Part shown: positions 10,101 through 18,560 of the stretch, one piece after another
Position numbering within the stretch: position 1 is the stretch's first letter
Layout of the letters: each line of letters opens with the position of its first letter
Assembly (NCBI RefSeq): GCF_018728565.1
Contig: NZ_JACSOI010000001.1
Location: 124,001 to 188,000, forward strand
Direction: 5' to 3'
Origin: Zobellia russellii
Lineage (GTDB): Bacteria > Bacteroidota > Bacteroidia > Flavobacteriales > Flavobacteriaceae
DNA: 64,000 nucleotides
Made by a program: the position numbers and the translations under genes
The notes under the pieces: model-generated
The model's input: the letters and a program-made list of their open reading frames with translations, nothing else
Told to the model about the DNA's origin: nothing
Database searches by the model: none

Positions 10101-10195
10101 AAGTAGGTGGTGATAGTCTATTTCAAAGAGGTGTGGACAATGGCAACTACCCTATTGCTCGCCAGTTTATGCTAGGAGTTCAATTAAGTTTTTAA
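7127..10195 (+). CDS. susC: SusC/RagA-type TonB-dependent outer-membrane transporter (PUL 1)
   Basis: 1022 aa. A signal peptide ends at about AYAQ. It is followed by a CarboxypepD_reg-like beta-sandwich (about 28-105, GVVTDQQKTPLPGVSIVVEG), the VVVGYGTQKK stretch and a plug domain with IQIRG-like and DGASASVYGVRAAGG motifs. The remainder is a large beta-barrel ending in an aromatic-rich strand (RQFMLGVQLSF). SusC proteins import oligosaccharides through the outer membrane under a SusD lid, powered by TonB. The next gene, 10 bp downstream, is the partner SusD. Neighbouring GH117 and GH16 genes suggest agar-type oligosaccharides as cargo. An alternative ATG at 7151 would still leave a signal peptide. 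Confidence 0.95.
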   Translation: MKGQKPRFMKMSALLLYFLLGISWAYAQEIISGVVTDQQKTPLPGVSIVVEGTSKGAVTDFDGKYSITASAGETLVFSYLGFKTEKRSVSANNKTISLSMEEDSQLLEEVVVVGYGTQKKKEVTGAVAQVASEELVKIPVSDIGAAIQGKVSGVNIQAVSGRPGEAANVQIRGLVSINGGEPLYVVDNIPQEGNPNLAPEQIESIDILKDGASASVYGVRAAGGVILITTKRGKKGKMKIDLNTFTGIQNITSGTPLSNTVDFLYNRETTAEVGGDEPQTFLLDANALDWDTNFVDEVQNDNAIIQNVSFNLSGGAENLTYNFNTTYYKQEGVLISSDFDRLTNRITGQFTKGKFKAFGSASLTTENRKQEPWNLFGFAIQNVPHSAPFDQINRTGENTVLISAANEIFYGFLSRQLDNIDERENKSNSISLNLEYEVLDGLSYKLNLGRNEGQYFRKFFQPQYLALDRNGNLSPAASTLNAELDYNYWFSKRETIEHILNYKKSFGLHNFDLLGAASYEKYRWRSLNVGTVFADDASNDVQVLNAGADPKSPNEFQNGYTLAGKLARLQYNYDGKYLLTASFRRDGSSKFSPETRYGNFYGFSAGWNVTDEKWFNVDAINNLKIRGSWAQTGFNGIPDYAFIPSIEAGVNYPFGTDENLVNGQVQRRYANPNVAWETTVSKNIGFELGLFQNKLNITADVYKNDKQDMLINEQTAPSSGLWQPRAQSTYGSVALNAGNMVNKGVEFAANYKGKIGDKLNFGISGTWTLNDNKITNLNGKILGQSGGTINRDNTTFLALNNPAGSFFLLQNDGVIKTEEELTEYQQLDLSAISSPQLGDLRFKDINGDGAINDNDRVFSGSGIPQWEAGLNLNLDYNNWDLSVQSYMAYGTEVYNGNKNLAYIGGRHQDQVFQWTPQNPDSDIPTFRQNEGHSNVRGFSDWFLEDGTYLRIRSISLGYTIPNTQDYGVDKIRLYLNSVNPFTFTNYTGYDPEVGGDSLFQRGVDNGNYPIARQFMLGVQLSF

Positions 10196-10205
10196 AAAAA
10201 TAACT

Positions 10206-11933
10206 ATGAAATCAATGAACAAAATAATAACAAAAAGTCTTGTACTTCTTGCACTAATTATTGCTAGCTGTAATGAAAGTACATTTTTAGACGAAGAAAA
10301 TCCAAATGCTCTTACGGAGACAAATTTTTGGAAAAACGAAGGACATTTTAACGCTGCTCTCGCGGCGGTTTATGGCGCTCTACAATATCGTTCCGTTAGT
10401 GGTGCCGAGTTAGTGCAGGAATTTGTGTTAGGAGATATTGCTGGTACTGAATCTTGGTATAGGCCTTATCCGTTTAGAAATCTAACCTATACAAACGGGC
10501 AAATTCACTTAACCAACAAATGGGAAGAACTGTATGTTGGCATTTTTAGGGCAAACACTATTATTTCTCAACTAGAAGAAGTAGACGAAGAGACTCTTGA
10601 TGATGAAGCCAAAGCGCAAATAGAGGGCCAAGCTCGTTTTTTAAGGGCTTTCTTTTACTTCCAAGTTGTTCATACTTATGGAGGAGCTATGATACATGAT
10701 GGAGTAGCAGAATCTATTGAAGAATTGAGTAAGTCCATATCTACTATGGAAGAAGTAAATACGCAAATAATTATTCCAGATTTAGAGTTTGCCATGAATA
10801 ATTTACCAGAATCTTGGGAAGCTAATGATGTAGGTAGAGCCACTTGGGGTGCTGCAGCTTCGTTATTAGGTAAAACATACCTCTATGATGAACAGTGGGG
10901 GCAAGCAGCCACTTTGTTTAAAAAAGTAATAGATTCTGGAATATATAGCTTAACAAGAAATATTGAAGATAATTTCTGGCACGAAAATGAATTTAATGAA
11001 GAATCTATTTTTGAAGTAAATTATTCTTTTGATATAAAACCTGGCAATAGCGGTTTTGCAGAAGATGATACTACCAATGGTGGAGCAGGTGCTGAATCTA
11101 CTACCCTTAGTACCGAAGTTGGGCACCTACAATACGGAGCTTTCAATACCGTAATCGCTTCTTACAACTTGCACGAAATGTTGGTTTACGATGAAGTAGA
11201 TCCCAACAATTCTATAAACGACACCAACTTAGAGTCCAGAAGAATGAATGCTACCATTGCACCTAGAAATGGTGAAGGCGACTGGTACCTTGCTCCTTTT
11301 GCAGAAGCAAAGGCAAGTTGGGGAGGCGGACAAAGTGCCTATCTAAAAAAACACTCTAACTGGTACCATCTAGATGCAGAACCACCAAGAGGACGTAGTG
11401 GTATTAACTTTAGACATATCCGTTATGCAGATGTTTTATTAATGTATGCCGAAGCCGTACTTAATGATAGCGGAGACTTTATGACTGCAATAGAATATAT
11501 AGACATGGTAAGAAGTAGAGCCGGTGTCTATACTTTACAACAGTATATGGATATGAACGGTGGCATGTTTCCACAGCTGCACGTAAGCAAACAAGTTCAT
11601 GGAGAACATCCTTTGGTAGTTGCAAATGCACAAACTGTATTAACGCATATTCAACGTGTGGAACGAGCAATAGAATTATGCTTTGAAGGACACCGTTATA
11701 AAGACTTGGTACGTTGGGGTATTGTTAAAGAGGTTTTTGATGATTTACGTGCCGATGAAGTTTGGCGTGAAGCTAATTTGGACGTGACCGGACAAGGTGA
11801 AGCTCCTCTATTTATATCAGGAAGAGTTAGACCGGACTTTATTCAATCCTCACAAAATTATCGCTCGGCGCAACATGACTATTTTCCTATTCCTACTGGA
11901 GAAGTATTAAACAATCCTAATTTAAACAACTAA
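10206..11933 (+). CDS. susD: SusD/RagB family glycan-binding lipoprotein (PUL 1)
   Basis: 575 aa. The lipobox IIASC (Cys about 22) gives an outer-membrane lipoprotein. The rest matches the all-helical SusD/RagB fold: an N-terminal SusD-like part (NFWKNEGHFNAALAAVYGAL), TPR-like helices (ARFLRAFFYFQVVHTYG) and the C-terminal signature RHIRYADVLLMYAEAVLN and ELCFEGHRYKDLVRWG. It forms the lid of the SusC transporter and binds incoming glycan. It is 10 bp after susC and 11 bp before the next lipoprotein gene, so the three are one transcription unit. Confidence 0.95.
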   Translation: MKSMNKIITKSLVLLALIIASCNESTFLDEENPNALTETNFWKNEGHFNAALAAVYGALQYRSVSGAELVQEFVLGDIAGTESWYRPYPFRNLTYTNGQIHLTNKWEELYVGIFRANTIISQLEEVDEETLDDEAKAQIEGQARFLRAFFYFQVVHTYGGAMIHDGVAESIEELSKSISTMEEVNTQIIIPDLEFAMNNLPESWEANDVGRATWGAAASLLGKTYLYDEQWGQAATLFKKVIDSGIYSLTRNIEDNFWHENEFNEESIFEVNYSFDIKPGNSGFAEDDTTNGGAGAESTTLSTEVGHLQYGAFNTVIASYNLHEMLVYDEVDPNNSINDTNLESRRMNATIAPRNGEGDWYLAPFAEAKASWGGGQSAYLKKHSNWYHLDAEPPRGRSGINFRHIRYADVLLMYAEAVLNDSGDFMTAIEYIDMVRSRAGVYTLQQYMDMNGGMFPQLHVSKQVHGEHPLVVANAQTVLTHIQRVERAIELCFEGHRYKDLVRWGIVKEVFDDLRADEVWREANLDVTGQGEAPLFISGRVRPDFIQSSQNYRSAQHDYFPIPTGEVLNNPNLNN

Positions 11934-11944
11934 AACCGCTAGAC

Positions 11945-13543
11945 ATGAAAAAATATAATATCCTAAGTGTACTCTTCATCCTAGCTCTGCTTGTCTTCAG
12001 TTGCGAAAAAGAAGAGGAGCTGAACATAAGCGATGTGAACCATAGAATTATCGTAACATCCGAAATGGATTTCCAAAACAAAGTAATTGTTGGAGGTCAT
12101 ATAGATTTTGGCGATATCTCTAGAGGAGTTGAAACCAGAACATGGACATTCCCCGAAAACTCTCGTATTTCAGGAGAAAAAGCTAATACCTCATCCAAAG
12201 AGGTAGTAAAAGGTGTTTTTAACAAGGCCGGAGTATATGACGTTAAACTAAGCCAAACTTTTAAGGGCAATGTTTTTCGAAATGATGATAGTACGGTTCC
12301 AAGCGACACCAAGCAGTTGGACACCACCATCGTAATCACGGTAATTGATTCTATCAAATCTGCCCTAAGGGCCTATCATGTAAACCCTGATGGGAGCGTA
12401 GGAGCTGAATTGGATTTGTCCAACGGAGCAGAAAATGAAATAGAAGCCAGTAACTCTGTTCGTTTAACCTTCACCGCAATAGGCGAACCGGAAGCAATTG
12501 CATGGTCTTCGGATGGAGGAAAACCTGCCACTATAAACTCCGGTGCAGAAGAAGAGGTAGACATGCGGTTCAATAGATTAGGGTCTTGGGATCTTGAATT
12601 TATTGCCTCAAGGTTTAGACCCACCGATGCGGACACCCTTTCTTTTGAGAAAGTGATAAAAGTAATACCATCTTCCGCTCCGGTAACTTTGGATAGAGTG
12701 GCCGAACGTGAAGATAAGATTGCTTTAGAATTCAGCCGAGAAATAGATGGAAGCACGGTAGATCCAGCCGATTTTACCGTTAGAATAGAAAATAACAGAG
12801 ATGAAATGAATCCTATTCTGATCAACCCTGTTATATCTACGGCGACTATAGACAAGAACGAAGCCAATATTGTTATTCTTGATTTAAGTGGAGAACAACT
12901 TTATAATGATGACCAAGTTTACGTAAGCTATACGCCCGGGAAACTTACAACCGTAGATGAAGTGGAGTCAGAAGCATTTACCGATGTTCTTTTGACAGAT
13001 TTTGACCAACTGGCCAACCTTTACCCTTCTACCCCATATGATTATGGATTAGAAACATCAACTCCTGATAATTGGGCTTACCTAGGTTGGGGAGGTCATT
13101 GGGGCGAATATGATTTGGATATTGGTGTGGTTAACACACGCACCGGAACCAAGAGCCTCGATATCAACTTTAGACCCAACGGTGGTATGATCGTTGAACA
13201 TAGAGATGCCGGAGGAAATCCTGTTGTAATAACCCTTGAAGAAGGTAAAAGATATGAGTTTGGCTACTGGATATATATAGAAAGTGACTTATCAGGAGTT
13301 CCTTCAGGTACTGAATCCTCGGATATTAGAATATATCCTTCAAACTGGGCTTTTGAACTGATACCTACCGTATTCACTCCTGACCTACCTACCGGAGAAT
13401 GGGTATATCAAAAACAAGAATTTGATGCAGGTTTTACTGGTGAAGTAAGTTGGTTCATTAGAGGATATAATGAGTTTAACCCACAAGCTATTAAATTTCA
13501 TATAGATGATATGTTCTTAGCAGAAGTTCCTGTTAGACCATAA
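11945..13543 (+). CDS. Multidomain surface glycan-binding lipoprotein (SusE/F position)
   Basis: 532 aa. The lipobox LVFSC is followed by EKEEE, a K-(D/E)2-like stretch of the type associated with lipoprotein surface export in Bacteroidetes. Visible parts are PKD-like beta-sandwich segments (about 40-150, with GDISRGVETRTWTFPEN), a SwmB/Big-like segment (about 245-345, DKIALEFSREIDGSTVDPADF) and a C-terminal carbohydrate-binding-module-like jelly roll. That last part (about 360-530) contains NWAYLGWGGHWGEYD and EGKRYEFGYWIYIES and is rich in Trp and Tyr. No catalytic motif is evident. As third gene of the susCD operon it probably captures polysaccharide on the cell surface. Domain calls are by eye; the family is not certain. 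Confidence 0.82.
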   Translation: MKKYNILSVLFILALLVFSCEKEEELNISDVNHRIIVTSEMDFQNKVIVGGHIDFGDISRGVETRTWTFPENSRISGEKANTSSKEVVKGVFNKAGVYDVKLSQTFKGNVFRNDDSTVPSDTKQLDTTIVITVIDSIKSALRAYHVNPDGSVGAELDLSNGAENEIEASNSVRLTFTAIGEPEAIAWSSDGGKPATINSGAEEEVDMRFNRLGSWDLEFIASRFRPTDADTLSFEKVIKVIPSSAPVTLDRVAEREDKIALEFSREIDGSTVDPADFTVRIENNRDEMNPILINPVISTATIDKNEANIVILDLSGEQLYNDDQVYVSYTPGKLTTVDEVESEAFTDVLLTDFDQLANLYPSTPYDYGLETSTPDNWAYLGWGGHWGEYDLDIGVVNTRTGTKSLDINFRPNGGMIVEHRDAGGNPVVITLEEGKRYEFGYWIYIESDLSGVPSGTESSDIRIYPSNWAFELIPTVFTPDLPTGEWVYQKQEFDAGFTGEVSWFIRGYNEFNPQAIKFHIDDMFLAEVPVRP

Positions 13544-13582
13544 AGGTATAACCCCCGAATCTTAACCGCTATGTTAAATAGT

Positions 13583-13617
13583 AAAATGGGCAGTCTTTGA
13601 ATAGGCTGCCCATTTTT
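13583..13617. terminator. Bidirectional terminator between PUL operon and regulator
   Basis: AAAATGGGCAG (13583-13593) pairs with CTGCCCATTTTT (13606-13617) across a 12-nt loop. There are T runs on either strand. It separates the susCD-lipoprotein operon from the convergent regulator gene. Confidence 0.8.
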
Positions 13618-13683
13618 AATTGCAAGTCATGTATTGACTCTTTTAAGTATTATTTATACCACATATTAGAAGATATAGCACTT

Positions 13684-15267
13684 TTAAATTGTGGACATAA
13701 AATCTATAAGATTTTCTCCTTTTTCTAATCCAAGTTTCTTTCTTAACCTATACCTTGAAGTATGTACACTTTCTATTGTAATGCCCAATAATGAAGACAT
13801 TTCCTTACTTGAAAACCCTAACTTTACTAGAGCGCAAAGCTTTAAATCTGTTTGTCCCAAGTCTGGATATTTTGTCCTTATTTTTTCATAGAAGCTTTGG
13901 TTTATAGAAGTAAACCGTGCTTCAAACTCCTTCCAATTTCCACCTGGGGAATTTTGAAAACCTTTGAGCATATTATGAATGGCCTTTGCGTCTATGGCAT
14001 CACTTTTGGAAATATTCTGCTTTAGTTTAGCAATAAATTCTTCCTTTTCGATCAGTTGAAGGGCAGACGCAGTTAATTCCCTGTTTTTTAACATCATAAC
14101 CTCATTGGTCTTTTGCTTTTCTAGTTTGTGTTTTCTTCTTAGGTTTCTAAACAAAAGAACCCCGTATAAAAACATAAAGACCACTATTACGCCCATTAAG
14201 ATATTTTGTAAGAAACCTATTCTTTTTTGGTCTTCCAGCTTTTCAATTCGTACTTCTTTAAGTAGTGCCTTTTCTTTTTCTTTTTGAAGTCTGTAACGAT
14301 CTTTTATTTCAAATAAATGTTTATGATTTTTACTTTTTCTGCCGAATATATTTTCATTTAATTCTTGTGCCTTATCATTGTAGAAAAAGGCTTCTTTAAA
14401 ATTGTTTTGATTATAATACAGCTCGGACAAAACCTCATAGTTGAATAGCTTGTAACCCAAATGCTTATTATACATTTCCGAGAACTTAAGAGATTCCTTA
14501 TAGTACTTTATTCCCTCCTCAAAATCTCCTTTTAGTTTATACACCTCTCCTAATAAAAAATAGACAATAGTAAGGTATGAAGGGCTCTTCTTTTCAAAAA
14601 AGAGTTTAGATTCGTTTAACGTGTTCAATGCATTTTCATAATCTCCTGCAATGGCATCAAAATAGCCCTTCTCCGTTTCTACGTAATATGATTTTTTATT
14701 GGAGTCTATCTTTTTTAAGGACAGTTCACAACTATCAAGATACGTCTTTGCCATTATATAATTATGGTTTACCCTATAACAATTTACAATAGCAAAGTAG
14801 TTACTGACCAGATAATCCTGACTTATCTTTTTCTCTTTAAAAAGCTGTTTTTTTAGCTTAAGGGACATATTAAAATAACGCAATGATTCTTCTTCCCTTC
14901 TATAGGCGGTATACAACCAACCCAATTCTTGATAAATACGGGATTTTGAAATATCATCATCGGATAGATCGGCTAAAATTAACGCTTCCCAATATCCATC
15001 ATAAGATTTTCCGTAATCCAACACATTATCATAAACCGCAGATAACTGACACAGATTGTTGATTAAGTTTATGGTATCCTTTTGTTCAGAATAATAATCA
15101 ATACCCGCTTTCAGGTAATAGATAGCACTATCTAATTTTTTTGCCGTGAGTTGGTTTGCCTTGTCTATATACTTATTTGTGCCATAAGGCTCTTGCGCCT
15201 TTACAAACAAACTGCTCAAAATAATAACAGCACTAAGCATTTTTAGCAAACTCCTACGCTTCATCAT
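13684..15267 (-). CDS. Membrane-anchored TPR sensor with LuxR-type DNA-binding domain
   Basis: 527 aa. A signal sequence (ending VKAQ) precedes a periplasmic array of TPR-like helix pairs (about 30-320), a single membrane helix at about 346-372 (ILMGVIVVFMFLYGVLLF) and a basic, coiled cytoplasmic stretch. A GerE/LuxR helix-turn-helix follows at about 475-520 (LVKLGFSSKEMSSLLGITIE, then SRYRLRKKLGL). This architecture is a one-component transmembrane regulator: the periplasmic part senses a ligand and the C-terminus binds DNA. It lies between the susCD operon and the first GH117 gene and is the obvious candidate regulator of this PUL. A weak minus-strand motif match at 15316-15330 is about 50 bp upstream of its start, so autoregulation is possible. 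Confidence 0.88.
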   Translation of the reverse strand: MMKRRSLLKMLSAVIILSSLFVKAQEPYGTNKYIDKANQLTAKKLDSAIYYLKAGIDYYSEQKDTINLINNLCQLSAVYDNVLDYGKSYDGYWEALILADLSDDDISKSRIYQELGWLYTAYRREEESLRYFNMSLKLKKQLFKEKKISQDYLVSNYFAIVNCYRVNHNYIMAKTYLDSCELSLKKIDSNKKSYYVETEKGYFDAIAGDYENALNTLNESKLFFEKKSPSYLTIVYFLLGEVYKLKGDFEEGIKYYKESLKFSEMYNKHLGYKLFNYEVLSELYYNQNNFKEAFFYNDKAQELNENIFGRKSKNHKHLFEIKDRYRLQKEKEKALLKEVRIEKLEDQKRIGFLQNILMGVIVVFMFLYGVLLFRNLRRKHKLEKQKTNEVMMLKNRELTASALQLIEKEEFIAKLKQNISKSDAIDAKAIHNMLKGFQNSPGGNWKEFEARFTSINQSFYEKIRTKYPDLGQTDLKLCALVKLGFSSKEMSSLLGITIESVHTSRYRLRKKLGLEKGENLIDFMSTI

Positions 15268-15315
15268 ATCTAAAAATTATTGCTCACTAATTAAAAATCA
15301 ACTAAACATTAGAAA

Positions 15316-15330
15316 ATACAAGACTGAACA
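15316..15330 (-). promoter_or_regulatory. Degenerate PUL motif upstream of the regulator gene
   Basis: Read on the minus strand this is TGTTCAGTCTTGTAT, matching the 15-bp consensus at 11 positions including the full TGTTCAGT core. It lies 49-63 bp before the regulator's start codon, in its orientation. Weak on its own; suggested by the better copies elsewhere in the locus. Confidence 0.3.
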
Positions 15331-15410
15331 TGGGTCTTTTTTTTCCTAGTCAAAGTCAATATAATATTTGCTTAGTTGAAATTCATGAAAATTGAACCGG
15401 TTTTTAAGAA

Positions 15411-15425
15411 TGTTCAGTTTTTATT
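15411..15425 (+). promoter_or_regulatory. PUL motif copy upstream of ahgA (TGTTCAGTTTTTATT)
   Basis: Identical over 15 bp to 20776-20790. It lies 334 bp before the ahgA start, in the gap that also carries the regulator's promoter. Inferred operator for the LuxR-type regulator. Confidence 0.55.
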
Positions 15426-15758
15426 CATTAGAAAACCAAAGATTTTACCCACTATTAACTAATATTTGTCAAAATAATAATGGAAAAATTACTGATACAT
15501 CAATTTTTCGTTCAGATTTCTCAAATAGAAAAAACAGAACCAAAACACATGATTTTAGGTGCGAGCATAAAAATAAACCCAACAAAAACCTAGAAAAGGT
15601 AAATATGCCAAGTATAAACGTACTAGTCTATTTCCAAACATTTCATAAAAAGTACCATTACGAAACAAAACATGGACAAAAATTAAATACAACTATTTTA
15701 CCGGCCCCACTTTAAACGAAACATCAAAATTCATATAAATTAAATAACGCTTATTACA

Positions 15759-16976
15759 ATGATTTCTAGAACCAAAACAATCCTATATTCGTTTCTCTTT
15801 TTCGCTATGCTTTCATATCATAGCTATGCCCAGAATACGACATATGACCAGAAAAAACTAGACTCTTTAGGGATAACTCAGGCCCAAATAGACCATTTGG
15901 GCATTACAGATATAGATCATTTAAGTGCCGCTTCTAAAAGGGCCTTAAAATGGCCCGTAGATTTAGGAAATGAATGGTTTATTCAGTTTTCTAACTTAAA
16001 ACCGCTGAAAGGAGATTTAGCCTATGAAGAAGGTGTTGTACGTAGAGACCCCAGTGCTGTCATAAAAGAAAATGGTAAGTTCTATGTATGGTATTCCAAA
16101 AGTACCGGACCAACACAAGGTTTTGGGGGCGACGTTGAAAACGACAAGGTATTTCCTTGGGACCGTTGTGACATTTGGTATGCAACTTCGGAAGACGGAG
16201 AGACTTGGAAAGAAGAAGGACTAGCCGTACCTAGAGGCAAGGCAGGGGAATATGATGACAGATCGGTATTTACCGTAGAAATCATGAAACATGAAAACAA
16301 ATATTATTTGAGCTACCAAACCGTAAAATCTCCCTATACGGTACGTGTAAAAAACCAAATTGGCCTAGCTTGGTCCAATTCTCCTGACGGCCCTTGGACA
16401 AAAAGTAAAGAACCTATATTAAGTCCTGCCGACAATGGTATTTGGAAAGGTGAGGAACAAGATAGATTTGCTGTTGAAAGAAAAGGCGACTTTGACAGCC
16501 ATAAGGTTCATGACCCTTGCATTATACCGTTTGATGGCAAGTTTTATCTGTACTACAAAGGTGAACAGATGGGAGAAGAAATTACATTTGGCGGAAGACA
16601 AATCCGTCATGGTCTTGCCATTGCAGACAAACCTGAAGGACCATACATAAAATCACCATACAACCCAATTAGCAATAGCGGTCATGAAATTTGTGTTTGG
16701 CCATACAATGGTGGTGTTGCGGCCTTAATTACTACAGATGGTCCAGAAAAAAACACCATTCAATGGGCACCTGACGGTATTAATTTTGAAATAATGTCTG
16801 TCATTCCCGGAGTTACTGCACATGCCATTGGCTTAAATAGAACTGCGGACAATGAAAAAGAACCTACAGAAATATTACGTTGGGGACTTTCTCATATGTA
16901 CAATAGCTGGGATTATCAAAGTATTATGAGCTTTACATCAGAAAGAAAGACCCAACATAGGGCCAAAGGAGAATAA
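15759..16976 (+). CDS. ahgA: GH117 3,6-anhydro-alpha-L-galactosidase (neoagarooligosaccharide hydrolase)
   Basis: 405 aa. A signal peptide ends at about SYAQ, so the enzyme is periplasmic. An N-terminal helical segment (about 30-65) resembles the dimerisation arm of the family. The five-bladed propeller that follows shows VVRRDPSAV, PWDRCDIWYATSEDG, DDRSVF, HKVHDPCIIP and SNSGHEICVWP. Counting residues places Asp97, Asp252 and the His309-Glu310 pair at the positions I recall for the catalytic acids of Zobellia AhgA (Zg4663). The family removes 3,6-anhydro-L-galactose from the non-reducing end of neoagaro-oligosaccharides in exo fashion. A terminator follows at 17006-17041 and the divergent paralogue lies 162 bp downstream. 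Recognition of the family is very secure; activity is inferred from residues. Confidence 0.93.
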   Translation: MISRTKTILYSFLFFAMLSYHSYAQNTTYDQKKLDSLGITQAQIDHLGITDIDHLSAASKRALKWPVDLGNEWFIQFSNLKPLKGDLAYEEGVVRRDPSAVIKENGKFYVWYSKSTGPTQGFGGDVENDKVFPWDRCDIWYATSEDGETWKEEGLAVPRGKAGEYDDRSVFTVEIMKHENKYYLSYQTVKSPYTVRVKNQIGLAWSNSPDGPWTKSKEPILSPADNGIWKGEEQDRFAVERKGDFDSHKVHDPCIIPFDGKFYLYYKGEQMGEEITFGGRQIRHGLAIADKPEGPYIKSPYNPISNSGHEICVWPYNGGVAALITTDGPEKNTIQWAPDGINFEIMSVIPGVTAHAIGLNRTADNEKEPTEILRWGLSHMYNSWDYQSIMSFTSERKTQHRAKGE

Positions 16977-17005
16977 AATACGAGTTGAGTTGAGTTTGAT
17001 TAAGC

Positions 17006-17041
17006 AAGGACAGTATGTTACATGTAGCTACTGTCCTTTTT
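17006..17041 (+). terminator. Intrinsic terminator after ahgA
   Basis: AAGGACAGTA (17006-17015) pairs with TACTGTCCTT (17029-17038), followed by a T run. This implies that the second GH117 gene has its own promoter or depends on readthrough. Confidence 0.8.
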
Positions 17042-17138
17042 AATAAGTTGAATATTACTTAAACCTCATTTTTCGTAAAAATGCAACACCATTTGAACAT
17101 AAAGATATCGCTAAGAAAATAATAAAACCCACTGTTTT

Positions 17139-18383
17139 ATGACAGCAAAGGCCATAATTATAACTGGAACAAACATTGTTTTAGCACTGATACTAGTAAG
17201 TTTATCTTCGTGCCAGCACAAAGAACCAGAGACGTACGAAAGCGCCTCTTACAAGCGTTTTCGCGAAAATCAGATTTCTTACGAAAAGTATAACGAATTC
17301 AATACCCAATTCACATTTAAAAAACTACAGGGGTTTGAAGACGGCGCAGAACGTTATTACCCCTCTAGTGTAATAGAAACTGATGGTAAATATTACATGT
17401 GGTATTCAAAACCTCTATCTAACAGCGAAGTTGTAGGCCCCAATGACGCTACCGATTCACTAAGAGCTTTTCACTGGGATTTGTGCAATGTTTGGTACGC
17501 AACCTCTACCGATGCCTTAAATTGGGAGGAACAGGGAGTGGCAATTTCGCGGGGCACAGCTGGGCGTTATGACCACCGCAGTGTATTTAATCCTGATATT
17601 TTGTTTGCAAATGGCAAGTACCATCTAGTATATCAAGCAGCAAGAAGCATTGAAGATGCACGCTGGTCAAAACAATTCAAAACATCCGGAGATTTTACAC
17701 CCAATGTAATTGGCATGTCCGTAGCCAGTACTCCGGCGGGACCTTGGAAAGCATTGGATGAACCCATATTAAAACCCGGTTCTGAAGAAAGTTGGGATGC
17801 CGAGGTTATACACGAACCCACCTTTTTTGTTAAGGGAGGACAATATTTTCTATACTACAAAAGTCATGGCCGCTTACCATGGACCCCTAACGTATCACCG
17901 GGTAATTTCAATAAAAAACATGCCGATATACCCTTAGCCACAGGGGTTGCAATAGCCAATGACCCTGAAGGCCCGTATATTAAATCTAAGTACAACCCTG
18001 TTTTAATGGGCGGACATGGCAGCATGGTATGGCCCTATCGTAACGGTGTATGCGCTACCTTGCCGGAAGGACCTGAAAGAAACAGTATCCTATTTTCTGA
18101 AGACGGAGTAAATTTTTACCCAAAAATTCAAGGTTTAACCATTCCAAAGGGTGGCGGTGCTTACCGACCAGGGAATTTTACCGATGTAAACACAAGCCCC
18201 GGACAAGGCATAACGTGGGGAATTAGTCACGAATTGTACCCCAATTATCATTTTGTTCGTTTTGAATGCGACTTGTCCTTAGAAAAAGGCAACAGGGTAA
18301 ACGAAGAATACCAAATGGTCAAAGACTACATGAAAAATGACACCTATGACTATAACCTCAAATTGAATACCGGCACCAGATAA
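17139..18383 (+). CDS. Divergent GH117-family lipoprotein with substituted catalytic acids
   Basis: 414 aa. The lipobox SLSSC (Cys about 25) predicts membrane anchoring, unlike the soluble paralogue. The GH117 fold is clear: FHWDLCNVWYATSTD, DHRSVF, GPWKALDEPILKPG, VIHEPTFF, GQYFLYYKS, GPYIKSKYNPV and GGHGSMVWPY align with the first GH117. The key acids are replaced: Asp97 becomes Tyr74 (RYYPSSVI against RRDPSAVI), Asp252 becomes Glu226, and Glu310 becomes Gly294, while the neighbouring His (293) is kept. A TGAACA half-site occurs at 17094-17099. It may hydrolyse a different anhydro-sugar linkage or act as a binding protein. I recall that the family has clades, one of them (Zg3597-like) not active on neoagarobiose. 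Confidence 0.85.
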   Translation: MTAKAIIITGTNIVLALILVSLSSCQHKEPETYESASYKRFRENQISYEKYNEFNTQFTFKKLQGFEDGAERYYPSSVIETDGKYYMWYSKPLSNSEVVGPNDATDSLRAFHWDLCNVWYATSTDALNWEEQGVAISRGTAGRYDHRSVFNPDILFANGKYHLVYQAARSIEDARWSKQFKTSGDFTPNVIGMSVASTPAGPWKALDEPILKPGSEESWDAEVIHEPTFFVKGGQYFLYYKSHGRLPWTPNVSPGNFNKKHADIPLATGVAIANDPEGPYIKSKYNPVLMGGHGSMVWPYRNGVCATLPEGPERNSILFSEDGVNFYPKIQGLTIPKGGGAYRPGNFTDVNTSPGQGITWGISHELYPNYHFVRFECDLSLEKGNRVNEEYQMVKDYMKNDTYDYNLKLNTGTR

Positions 18384-18560
18384 AGGGCACCAACCTACTT
18401 ATTGCGTCTCCAACACTACACCTGATTTTTAATACCACCTGAAATGGTAATTGAATTTCCCTTATGTCGGTGAATAGGGTAAACTCTTTTTTACCTACGA
18501 TATCAAACAACAACAATAAATCTGCAAAATATAACTGCAAAAGGCAGCTAAAAAAAGGAA

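Larger units (their letters stand above)
15268..15758. other. Divergent control region between regulator and first GH117 gene
   Basis: 491 bp without a convincing gene. A 107-codon open frame at 15392-15715 has a composition unlike a real protein and no recognisable domain. The region carries a perfect PUL motif at 15411-15425 (plus) and a degenerate one at 15316-15330 (minus). Confidence 0.65.

Noticed and set aside
15392-15715. 107-codon open frame upstream of ahgA
   Set aside because: Low-complexity basic/Asn-rich translation, no domain or signal; it overlaps the regulatory motif at 15411. Judged to be chance.
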